A DNA stretch of 29,373 bases, taken from the NCBI GenBank assembly GCA_964527775.1, contig CAZGQS010000026.1, forward strand, positions 1 through 29,373, given 5' to 3'. The DNA is from VMCP01 sp964527775 (GTDB lineage: Bacteria; Bacteroidota; Bacteroidia; NS11-12g; UBA955). Positions 7,894 through 15,436 of this stretch are shown here, piece after piece (position 1 is the stretch's first letter; each line of letters opens with the position of its first letter). The position numbers and the translations under genes were made by a program. Under the pieces are notes generated by a model. That model had not been told where the DNA came from, ran no database searches, and saw only the letters and a program-made list of their open reading frames with translations.

Positions 7894-9099
7894 ATGAAAA
7901 AAATTCATTCACTTTTAACAGTAGCAGCTTTGTTTGGCTCTACTATGTTATTTAACGCTTGTGGCGACGACAACAACGGTGGTGACAACAACAACAATAC
8001 TTCTGGTGAAGTTATTGTAACTACTAACGTAACGGCAAGCACAACTTGGACAAAAGACAAGGTTTACATCTTGGCTGGTCGTATCGCAGTAACTGCGGGA
8101 AACACTCTAACTATTGAAGCTGGTACCGTTATCAAAGGTCAAGCTGGTTCTGGTGCTAACGCAACTGCTTTGATTATTGCACGTGGTGCAAAGATTATGG
8201 CTGAAGGTACTCCTACAATGCCTATCATTTTCACTTCAGTTGCTGATGAAATCAAATCTGGTGAAATCGCTTCTCCAAATATGGATCCTAACGTTGACGG
8301 TCTTTGGGGTGGTTTATTGATTATGGGTAAGGCACCTGCTTCTTTGAGCGGCGACGTTGTAGAGGCTGCTATTGAAGGTATCCCTCCAACAGATGCTAAC
8401 GGTTTGTACGGTGGTACTGACGTTAATGACAACTCTGGTGTATTGAAATACGTTTCTATCCGTCACGGTGGTGCTAACATTGGTGAAGGTAACGAAATCA
8501 ACGGTCTTACTTTAGGTGGTGTTGGTGCAGGAACTGTAATTGAAAACATTGAAGTTATTGCTAACCAAGACGATGGAGTTGAGTGGTTCGGTGGATCTTG
8601 CAACGCTAAAAACGTATTGGTTTGGAATGCAGGTGACGACGCTATCGATACTGACCAAGCTTGGTCTGGTACTTTGGATGGATTTGCAGTTATCTGCGGT
8701 GATAACACTGACCACGCTTTAGAAATTGACGGTCCAGAAGGTTCTTCTAATGCTGGACACAATGTGAAGAACGGTTGGGTTAAAGGTTCTGCTGCTGCTG
8801 AAATGGGCAACTGGAGATCTAATGCTCAAGGTAACTTCTCTTCTATCTACTTCTTCAACTTTGACGCAGGCATGAAAGATGGTCGTGGTGACTTTGATTT
8901 AGATGCAACTTCTGCACCTAACTACGGAACTACTTTGAACTTCGACAAATTAGAAGTTAAAACCGACTCTACTAACCTTTCAAAAATATTCTTGGATGGC
9001 GTAGCAGCGAAAGTAACTAAAGTTACTTCCAACACTGTAGGAAGCGTAGCAGCATTTGCTAGTTGGACTTGGGCTGATAAAGCTGGTGCATTGAAATAA
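7894..9099 (+). CDS. Surface lipoprotein with right-handed beta-helix
   Basis: A lipoprotein signal peptide (MKKIHSLLTVAALFGSTMLFNAC, lipobox LFNAC, Cys23) is followed by GDD and an Asp/Asn/Gly-rich linker (residues 24-37). Acidic residues right after the cysteine resemble the export signal that sends Bacteroidota lipoproteins to the cell surface. The rest consists of strand repeats rich in Gly, Asn, Val and Ile (about 60-340: GNTLTIEAGTVIKG, IENIEVIANQDDGVEWFGG, DGFAVICGDNTDH), typical of a parallel beta-helix. No catalytic motif is recognisable. Codons are strongly biased to GGT, GCT, AAC and GAC compared with neighbours, which suggests high expression. It is followed by a hairpin and then by a TonB-dependent receptor, so a role as substrate-capturing partner of that receptor is a reasonable inference. 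It is not a SusD homologue. Confidence 0.8.
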   Translation: MKKIHSLLTVAALFGSTMLFNACGDDNNGGDNNNNTSGEVIVTTNVTASTTWTKDKVYILAGRIAVTAGNTLTIEAGTVIKGQAGSGANATALIIARGAKIMAEGTPTMPIIFTSVADEIKSGEIASPNMDPNVDGLWGGLLIMGKAPASLSGDVVEAAIEGIPPTDANGLYGGTDVNDNSGVLKYVSIRHGGANIGEGNEINGLTLGGVGAGTVIENIEVIANQDDGVEWFGGSCNAKNVLVWNAGDDAIDTDQAWSGTLDGFAVICGDNTDHALEIDGPEGSSNAGHNVKNGWVKGSAAAEMGNWRSNAQGNFSSIYFFNFDAGMKDGRGDFDLDATSAPNYGTTLNFDKLEVKTDSTNLSKIFLDGVAAKVTKVTSNTVGSVAAFASWTWADKAGALK

Positions 9100-9145
9100 T
9101 CTTTTGAAACTAAATTTTAATCATATTCTCTAAAACACTCTCGGA

Positions 9146-9181
9146 AAGGAGGTCAGTAAACGGCCTCCTTCTCGAGTTTTT
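9146..9181 (+). terminator. Terminator or attenuator between lipoprotein and TonB receptor genes
   Basis: A perfect 7-bp stem, AAGGAGG (9146-9152) with CCTCCTT (9164-9170), has an 11-base loop, and five T residues end the element (9177-9181). The T-tract is separated from the stem by six bases, which suggests partial termination. No TAnnTTTG box lies between it and the receptor ATG at 9202, so the receptor probably depends on read-through. Confidence 0.65.
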
Positions 9182-9190
9182 GCGATCAAC
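9179..9190 (+). repeat. Left copy of 12-bp inverted repeat flanking the TonB receptor gene
   Basis: TTTGCGATCAAC here is the exact reverse complement of 12103-12114. It ends 11 bases before the receptor start codon. A terminator-like hairpin lies just outside each copy. Confidence 0.85.
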
Positions 9191-9201
9191 GTGTTAAAAG
9201 A

Positions 9202-12102
9202 ATGAAAAACGTAATAAAAACATTCGGAATCATTGCCTTATTAGGCGCAAACTACCTCTCTGCTCAGACAGGTATCATTCGTGGTAAAGTAGTTGACGAG
9301 ACTACGTCAAAAGCCATAAAAGGAGCTACTGTTAGTATCTCAGAATTAACGAAGACTAACACAGACCTTGACGGAAAATTCGAGCTCACCGTTCCCATTG
9401 GAATCCATACACTTACCGCTGATTTTGAAGCCTATAATTCAGTAGGCATCAGCGAAATCCAAGTGAATGAAAACCAAATTTTTGTAATTGAAAACGACAT
9501 TAAACTTTCTCCTGCGGTAGAAGGCATTGGCCAAGTAAAGGTCTCTGTTAAACGCATGAGCAACACCGAGGAAGCCCTTCTATCTGCCAAGAAAATTGCC
9601 CCAAATATGATTGATGGTATCTCTAGCGCCGGATTCAAACGCATTGGCGATGGTGATGCTGCTTCGGCTATGTCTCGCGTTACCGGAGTATCTGTTGAAG
9701 GTGGTAAATACGTTTACGTGCGTGGACTTGGTGACCGTTACACCAAAACCACCTTAAACGGAATGGATATCCCAGGACTAGATCCAGATAGAAATACCAT
9801 TCAGATGGACCTTTTCCCCACCAGCGTTATTGATAATATTGTGGTTTCAAAAACTTTTACTGCTGATCTTCCCGCTGACTTTACTGGTGGTGTGGTAGAT
9901 ATCGGAACCAAAGACTTCCCAGATAAAAAGAACTGGAACTTCAGTCTTGGCTTAGGTTATAACCCAGATATGAACTTCAAGAATAACTACCTTACTTATA
10001 AAGGCAGTGGCACTGATTTCTTGGGATTTGATAACGGCCAACGAGACATACCCACTCAGGGAGTAGATAATATCCCTACTTATACAGACTTTATTGGAAG
10101 TCCTAACGGAGCAAAAGGCACTGAATTTCAACGAATCACCAGAGCATTCAATCCAACCATGGGACCTACCCAAAAAACCAGTTTAATGAATGTTAATTTG
10201 GGTGCATCATATTCCAACACCCGTAAAATCTCCAAACGCTACTCACTGGGATATCAAGCCTCAATGACTTACCGCAACGAAACAGAATTGTATGAAGATG
10301 CCGAATACAATATGTATGCGAAAGACATTAATTATGAAGTTACCGAATTAACTCCCTTGGAACGTCAAAAAGGCACTTTTGGAACTAACAATGTTCTTTT
10401 GGGAGCTTTGGGAACTATTGCTATTAAATCTGAAAACAACAAGGTAAAATTAAACCTTTTGCACATCCAAAATGGAGAATCAAAAGCCGGTGAATTCATC
10501 TTCTTGAACACCAACTTAGGTGCTACTTTCGAAGCAAAACAATACAACTTAGATTACAATCAGCGCTCATTAACCAATATGCTGATTGCTGGAACACATA
10601 CACGAAATAAAGGAAAGTGGCAGATTGATTGGAAAATATCACCTACTCGTTCAGCAATTAAAGATCCTGATGTAAGATTTACGCGTTTCCGTATTCCAGA
10701 TAACAACATTGGAACTGAAGTAGGCAAACCTGAGAGAATTTGGAGAAACCTCGTTGAATATAACATCTCTAATCGCATTGATGTGGCTCGTAACTACAGA
10801 TTAATGGGTAAGAAAGCCCATTTGAAATTTGGAGCTGCATATACATTCAAACACCGTGACTTTAACATCCAAAATTTCCAAATCACCGTGGGTAACATCA
10901 AATTTACCGGTGATCCCAATGAAATTTTCAATGATGAGAACCTAGTTAGTTCAACTCAAACCAATGGGGTTCGATATGACGCGATGTTCATTCCCAACAA
11001 CCCTAATGAGTTCCAAGCTATGGTGAACCACTCCTCAGTTTATGGCTCTAACGATTGGCAGCTGTCTCCTCAGTTAAAGGCTGTTGTTGGACTTAGAGCA
11101 GAGCACTATTTGCAGCAGTATACTGGTATCAGTCAAACCAAAAACCCTCTTACTGGAAGACCTTTTGAACTTAACAATGAGGCAGTAATGAATGATCTTA
11201 ACCTTTTCCCAACGGCAAACATGATGTATAACATCAGCAAAAAAGCCAATTTAAGGATCTCTTATGCACGCACCATCGCTCGTCCATCTTTGAAGGAACT
11301 TTCTTATGCTGAAATTCTTGACCCAATTACAGGTCGTACATTCATTGGAGGTAAATACACCGAAAACACCAACATCAACGGACAAGATATTCAGCTTTGG
11401 GACGGTAACTTGAAGTCTACGAACATCAACAATTTTGACATTCGTTGGGAGCAATTTGAAAAAGGCGGCGATATGATTTCGGCTGGTGTTTTCTTCAAAA
11501 CTCTGCGTAATCCTATTGAAATTGTTCAGTTTTTGGCTGATGCCGGAAGTTTCCAGCCGCGCAACGTGGGTAACGCTACCATTCTAGGATTAGAACTAGA
11601 AATGCGTAAAAACCTAGAAGTCATTTCATCTTCTTTGAAAAACTTCTCATTCAACACTAACCTTACCCTAACAGAATCTCGTATTTCAATCACCGAAACT
11701 GAATTCTTGTCGCGCGACCTAACAAAGCGTAAGGGACAAACCATTGAAAGAACCCGTGATATGGCAGGTCAAGCACCTTATATAGTCAATATTGGATTAT
11801 CACACATGACTAAAGATAAAAACTTTGAATCTGGCTTATTCTACAACGTACAAGGCCCTACTCTTCAGTTTGTTGGATTCAACAACAAGACTGACGTATA
11901 CTCGGTACCTTTCCACAGCTTAAACTTCAACGCCACCTATAAATTTGGCGAGAAAGACCGCATGAATTTAGGCTTCAAGGTTACCAATATCTTAAACGAC
12001 AAACGTGAGCAAATCTTCACTGGCTTTAACGCCACTGATCAATTTTTCACCCGTTTAAGTCCGGGCCGCAATTTCCAATTGAAATTCTCTTACACACTGT
12101 AA
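9202..12102 (+). CDS. TonB-dependent outer membrane receptor
   Basis: This is a 966-residue outer membrane importer energised by TonB-ExbBD. A signal peptide covers about residues 1-21 (ends NYLSAQ). A carboxypeptidase-regulatory-like domain spans about 25-105 (GIIRGKVVDETTSKAIKGATV). A plug follows (about 125-235: GDGDAASAMSRVTGVSVEGG, YVYVRGLGDRYTKTTLNG, TADLPADFTGGVVDI). The remainder is a beta-barrel ending in a typical aromatic C-terminal strand (FQLKFSYTL). It is not a SusC with a SusD partner; instead its upstream neighbour is a beta-helix lipoprotein. The ligand is unknown. The polyphosphate genes downstream make phosphate-containing ligands conceivable, but that is speculation. The gene is bracketed by a 12-bp inverted repeat and ends at a good terminator. 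Confidence 0.93.
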   Translation: MKNVIKTFGIIALLGANYLSAQTGIIRGKVVDETTSKAIKGATVSISELTKTNTDLDGKFELTVPIGIHTLTADFEAYNSVGISEIQVNENQIFVIENDIKLSPAVEGIGQVKVSVKRMSNTEEALLSAKKIAPNMIDGISSAGFKRIGDGDAASAMSRVTGVSVEGGKYVYVRGLGDRYTKTTLNGMDIPGLDPDRNTIQMDLFPTSVIDNIVVSKTFTADLPADFTGGVVDIGTKDFPDKKNWNFSLGLGYNPDMNFKNNYLTYKGSGTDFLGFDNGQRDIPTQGVDNIPTYTDFIGSPNGAKGTEFQRITRAFNPTMGPTQKTSLMNVNLGASYSNTRKISKRYSLGYQASMTYRNETELYEDAEYNMYAKDINYEVTELTPLERQKGTFGTNNVLLGALGTIAIKSENNKVKLNLLHIQNGESKAGEFIFLNTNLGATFEAKQYNLDYNQRSLTNMLIAGTHTRNKGKWQIDWKISPTRSAIKDPDVRFTRFRIPDNNIGTEVGKPERIWRNLVEYNISNRIDVARNYRLMGKKAHLKFGAAYTFKHRDFNIQNFQITVGNIKFTGDPNEIFNDENLVSSTQTNGVRYDAMFIPNNPNEFQAMVNHSSVYGSNDWQLSPQLKAVVGLRAEHYLQQYTGISQTKNPLTGRPFELNNEAVMNDLNLFPTANMMYNISKKANLRISYARTIARPSLKELSYAEILDPITGRTFIGGKYTENTNINGQDIQLWDGNLKSTNINNFDIRWEQFEKGGDMISAGVFFKTLRNPIEIVQFLADAGSFQPRNVGNATILGLELEMRKNLEVISSSLKNFSFNTNLTLTESRISITETEFLSRDLTKRKGQTIERTRDMAGQAPYIVNIGLSHMTKDKNFESGLFYNVQGPTLQFVGFNNKTDVYSVPFHSLNFNATYKFGEKDRMNLGFKVTNILNDKREQIFTGFNATDQFFTRLSPGRNFQLKFSYTL

Positions 12103-12114
12103 GTTGATCGCAAA
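12103..12114 (-). repeat. Right copy of 12-bp inverted repeat flanking the TonB receptor gene
   Basis: GTTGATCGCAAA starts at the base after the receptor stop codon and is the exact reverse complement of 9179-9190. Confidence 0.85.
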
Positions 12115-12130
12115 TCAAAAATAGAGAATT

Positions 12131-12161
12131 AAGAGGCTGTCTCACAAGGATGGCCTCTTTT
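12131..12161 (+). terminator. Rho-independent terminator of the TonB receptor gene
   Basis: A perfect 7-bp stem, AAGAGGC (12131-12137) with GCCTCTT (12153-12159), has a 15-base loop, and the T run 12158-12161 overlaps the end of the stem. It lies 28 bp past the stop codon. Confidence 0.8.
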
Positions 12162-12173
12162 AAAAACAGTAAA

Positions 12174-12236
12174 CAGCGGTCAGCCTTCAGCTATCAGCCG
12201 CCGGTGATCGGTGATCGGTGATCGGTGATCGGTGAT
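12174..12236. repeat. Heptamer repeat array C1
   Basis: Nine heptamers lie in one register. Four are of the CAGCC type (from CAGCGGT at 12174 to CAGCCGC at 12195-12201), and they switch without a gap into five identical CGGTGAT units (12202-12236). The stretch 12103-12434 carries no gene. It consists of the inverted repeat, a terminator, this array, a 59-bp unique island with a promoter box, and array C2. Confidence 0.93.
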
Positions 12237-12285
12237 CAGATGAAAGTGAACTGCCAAAAACCAATCGCCGCAAACCGACATTACC

Positions 12286-12293
12286 TACATTTG
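12286..12293 (+). promoter_or_regulatory. Candidate -7 box (TACATTTG) for ppk1-ppx
   Basis: TACATTTG is an exact TAnnTTTG match in the only non-repetitive part (12237-12295) between the terminator and ppk1. No -33 TTG is seen. A transcript from it would have a leader of about 135 bases made almost wholly of heptamer repeats. Confidence 0.4.
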
Positions 12294-12295
12294 TT

Positions 12296-12428
12296 GAGAG
12301 TTGAGAGTTGAGAGTTTAGAGTTGAGAGTTGAGAGTTTAGAGAGCGGCCCGTCAGCCCTCAGCCCTCAGCCCTCAGCCGTCAGCCGTCAGCCAAAGACCA
12401 AAGACCAAAGACCAAAGACCAAAGACTA
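12296..12428. repeat. Heptamer repeat array C2 forming the ppk1 leader
   Basis: Nineteen consecutive heptamers (133 bp) lie in a single register and pass through three families. GAGAGTT/TAGAGTT units fill 12296-12344, with a junction unit at 12345-12351. TCAGCCC, TCAGCCG and TCAGCCA units follow to 12393, and AAGACCA units, the last one AAGACTA, run to 12428. The ppk1 ATG follows six bases later. The last family is the same as that before katG. Confidence 0.95.
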
Positions 12429-12434
12429 AATTTA

Positions 12435-14489
12435 ATGAAAATTAAACGCGACATATCATGGTTGGCATTCAACCAAAGAGTTTTGCAAGAAGCGCAAGAC
12501 GATGATGTTCATATATATGACCGACTCCGATTCTTAGGGATTTTTTCCAATAATTTAGATGAATTTTATAGAGTAAGGGTTGGAACTCTTACCAAAATGC
12601 TCACGCTCAATAAAAGTACGGCCAAGATTCACTTAGAAGATCATCCGGAGCAAATCTTACAGAGTATCCTTGAGACCACACAGAAACTTCAAGGCCAATT
12701 TGACCGAACATTCGCTCAGATTATCAAAACGTTGGGTGGCCAGTATAAAGTGTATCTTAGAAATGAAAGGCAATTAAATCCTGAACAAAAACAATGGGTA
12801 AAAGACTATTTTGAAGAAAAAGTAAGAACCCAAATTGTGCCTCTTATGATTGAGAGTATGCCAAAAACTCCCATGTTAAGAGATAGATCCATCTATCTTG
12901 CTTGCATGTTAGGCAGCTCCTTAAATAGCATGCTTCAACGCTTTGCACTCATTGAAGTCCCCGAAAACAACCTTCCCCGATTCATTAAATTGCCTTTTTC
13001 AGGCAATGAAACTCACATCATTCTTTTGGAAGATGTGATTCGCGGAAACCTTCATAATTTATTTGCTCCCTTTGGATTTGACCGATTCAAAAGTTACATC
13101 ATCAAGGTAACCAGAGATGCAGATATGGACATGGACAATGGATTCCATTCTGACTTGATCACCGAATTACGGAAAAACCTTAAAAAAAGATCTACAGGAA
13201 AGGCCACTCGTTTTGTGTATGACAAACGTATGGATCCGCAATTGTTGGAATACCTAACCAGACGTCTCGATTTAAGCAAAAATGCAAATCTCATTGCTGG
13301 GGGAAGAATTCATAACTTCAAAGCCTTCATGAACTTTCCAAAGGAAGTTTTTAGCGACATTATTCCTCGTCCGAAACCATTTGTGCATCCGTTATTGAAA
13401 CAACCCTGTAGAATCATGAGTGTGATCGAAAAACGCGATGTTTTGTTGCATTTTCCCTATCATTCTTTTGACTCTGTTATCGATTTATTGAGAGAAGCCG
13501 CCATTGATCCTGCCGTTCAGAGCATTCATATGACGGTGTACAGGTTGGCAAAAGATTCAAAGGTCATAAACGCGTTGCTAAATGCCGTTAGAAATGGGAA
13601 GAAAGTTACGGTAATTCTTGAACTTAAAGCCCGATTTGACGAAGAAGCCAATTTGCAATGGAAAACTATACTCGAAGAAGAGGGTATTCAAGTTTTTGTT
13701 GGAGTACCCGAAAAGAAAGTCCATGCAAAGTTATGTCTCATTAAAAAGCGTGAATTCAATAAAACCATCAGCTACGGTTTTATTTCTACAGGTAACTTCC
13801 ACGAAGGAACCGCAGGACTTTATGGAGACCATCTATTAATGACCACGAGACCCAACATTGTTCAAGACATTCAAAGGGTTTTCCAGTGCTTATCTTCACC
13901 CAATCCTGATTTAAATTTACTAAAGGAGTGTAAGACACTGATAACTACCCCTCATCAAATGCGACCTTTCTTTCAAGCAGCGATAAAAAAAGAAATCCAA
14001 CAAAAGAAAAAAGGGCGGCGCATGATCGTAAAATTGAATAGTTTGGTTGATCCCACTATGATTCAAGAAATTTACAAGGCGGCAAAAGAAGGTGTTGAAG
14101 TAGATCTGATTGTGAGAGGTATTTTCACTGCCGATGTCCATCAAGAAAAATTCAAAAAGCCCATTAAAGCCATTAGTATTGTTGATCAATACTTAGAACA
14201 CGCGAGGGTATTTATTTTCAACAATGATGGCGATCCCAAAGTGTATATCTCCAGCGCTGATTGGATGATGAGAAATTTAAACCATCGAGTTGAAGTGGCA
14301 TGCCCAATATTTTCTAAAACCTTTAGACAAGAATTGATTGATATATATGAGATTCAGTTGAGAGAAAATGTGAAGGCCCGAATTTTAGATTCCAATCAAC
14401 TCAACCGTTACGTAAAGCACGAAGAAACTGACCATGATTGCAGATCACAGATTGAGATTTATAACTATTTAGTTGATAAGGAATACTAA
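12435..14489 (+). CDS. ppk1: Polyphosphate kinase 1
   Basis: It reversibly transfers the gamma-phosphate of ATP to a growing polyphosphate chain. All four PPK1 domains are present in 684 residues, the normal length: the N-terminal domain with the signature FSNNLDEFYRVRVG (about 38-51), the head domain, and the two phospholipase-D-like C-terminal domains. The autophosphorylated histidine is His430 in KVHAKLCLI, and a second conserved histidine is His589 in QYLEHARVF. SYGFISTGNFHEGTA is a further family block. The start at 12435 is preceded directly by heptamer repeats and lacks a Shine-Dalgarno sequence. An exopolyphosphatase-like gene follows after 11 bp, forming a synthesis and degradation pair. 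Confidence 0.97.
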   Translation: MKIKRDISWLAFNQRVLQEAQDDDVHIYDRLRFLGIFSNNLDEFYRVRVGTLTKMLTLNKSTAKIHLEDHPEQILQSILETTQKLQGQFDRTFAQIIKTLGGQYKVYLRNERQLNPEQKQWVKDYFEEKVRTQIVPLMIESMPKTPMLRDRSIYLACMLGSSLNSMLQRFALIEVPENNLPRFIKLPFSGNETHIILLEDVIRGNLHNLFAPFGFDRFKSYIIKVTRDADMDMDNGFHSDLITELRKNLKKRSTGKATRFVYDKRMDPQLLEYLTRRLDLSKNANLIAGGRIHNFKAFMNFPKEVFSDIIPRPKPFVHPLLKQPCRIMSVIEKRDVLLHFPYHSFDSVIDLLREAAIDPAVQSIHMTVYRLAKDSKVINALLNAVRNGKKVTVILELKARFDEEANLQWKTILEEEGIQVFVGVPEKKVHAKLCLIKKREFNKTISYGFISTGNFHEGTAGLYGDHLLMTTRPNIVQDIQRVFQCLSSPNPDLNLLKECKTLITTPHQMRPFFQAAIKKEIQQKKKGRRMIVKLNSLVDPTMIQEIYKAAKEGVEVDLIVRGIFTADVHQEKFKKPIKAISIVDQYLEHARVFIFNNDGDPKVYISSADWMMRNLNHRVEVACPIFSKTFRQELIDIYEIQLRENVKARILDSNQLNRYVKHEETDHDCRSQIEIYNYLVDKEY

Positions 14490-14500
14490 ATTTGTAAATC

Positions 14501-15367
14501 ATGAGATTGGCAAGCATAGACATTGGCTCGAACGCCGCGAGGTTATTGATTGCCGAAATCAAATCCCCTACAGAATACTCCAAATTAAATCTGCTAAGAA
14601 TACCATTGCAGTTGGGTTTCGACGTTTTTGAAACCGGGAAAATATCCCCCGAAAAAATAGAAATCTTCATCAAAACCATGCAGGTTTTCAAGGAGTTGAT
14701 AGACATTTATAAAGTTGAAGATTATCGCATTTGCGCAACCTCGGCTATGAGAGATGCGAGCAATGCGAAAGATGTTGTGAGCAAAATTGAAATCAGTACA
14801 GGACTTAAAATTGAAATCATTTCGGGTGATGAAGAGGCCAGTATTCTCTACGAAAATCACCTATCATCAAACCTAAGCGATGAGCCTTTTCAAGCATTTG
14901 TGGATGTAGGTGGCGGAAGCACGGAAATAACACTTTATGGCAATCAACAACTCATCAAAAAACATTCGTTCAACATTGGTACCATACGTGTTTTAAATGA
15001 TCATTCATCTGATTTTGAATGGCAACAAATGAAAGAGTTTTGCAAAATACATTTGAAATCACAGTCCTTTCAACTAATTGGTAGCGGCGGAAATATCAAT
15101 AAGATTTTTTCGATGTCAAAAAACAAAGACGGCGAACCCGTTAGTTTGAATTTCATCAAAAAGCTGCATTCTGCGCTTGAACCGCTTACTCTTGATGAGA
15201 GGGTACAACAATTCAATCTTCGTGAAGACCGTGCCAATGTCATAGTTCCTGCATTGCATATTTTCTTGCACATCATGAAATGGGGTGGCTGCAATCAAAT
15301 TTTTGTTCCCAAGATTGGGCTTGCCGATGCCATAGTGAAAAAACTTTACGCTTCGAAAATTCAATAA
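14501..15367 (+). CDS. Ppx/GppA family exopolyphosphatase or pppGpp phosphatase
   Basis: It belongs to the ASKHA-fold Ppx/GppA phosphatases, which release phosphate from the end of polyphosphate or convert pppGpp to ppGpp. The N-terminal phosphate-binding loop is SIDIGSNAARLLIAE (5-19), the second loop is FVDVGGGSTEITLY (about 133-146, D135), and the conserved ATSAMRDASN and SGDEEA blocks are present. With 288 residues it contains only the two-domain catalytic core, without the C-terminal HD-like domains of the long Escherichia coli Ppx. The 11-bp gap to ppk1 implies co-transcription and favours polyphosphate as substrate, but the sequence cannot exclude pppGpp. Confidence 0.9.
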   Translation: MRLASIDIGSNAARLLIAEIKSPTEYSKLNLLRIPLQLGFDVFETGKISPEKIEIFIKTMQVFKELIDIYKVEDYRICATSAMRDASNAKDVVSKIEISTGLKIEIISGDEEASILYENHLSSNLSDEPFQAFVDVGGGSTEITLYGNQQLIKKHSFNIGTIRVLNDHSSDFEWQQMKEFCKIHLKSQSFQLIGSGGNINKIFSMSKNKDGEPVSLNFIKKLHSALEPLTLDERVQQFNLREDRANVIVPALHIFLHIMKWGGCNQIFVPKIGLADAIVKKLYASKIQ

Positions 15368-15377
15368 AACTAACCCA

Positions 15378-15420
15378 TTGGTATCATTTTGATGCCCAAA
15401 TTTGTTCTATTGAATTGGGC
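15378..15420 (+). promoter_or_regulatory. Possible acs promoter with overlapping weak stem-loop
   Basis: TTG at 15378-15380, 16 bases, then CAAATTTG at 15397-15404 (one mismatch to TAnnTTTG) could start acs. The same stretch holds a 6-bp stem, GCCCAA (15394-15399) with TTGGGC (15415-15420), with a T-rich run nearby, so a weak terminator for ppx is also possible. Confidence 0.3.
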
Positions 15421-15436
15421 CGCCTATTTTTAAGGC

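Noticed and set aside
8139..8810. Long open frames on the minus strand inside the beta-helix lipoprotein gene.
   Set aside because: They are shadows caused by the biased codon use of the real gene; they have no start context or recognisable protein features.
9202..12102. SusC/SusD-type polysaccharide utilisation locus.
   Set aside because: The adjacent lipoprotein is a beta-helix, not SusD-like, and no glycoside hydrolase is next to the receptor.
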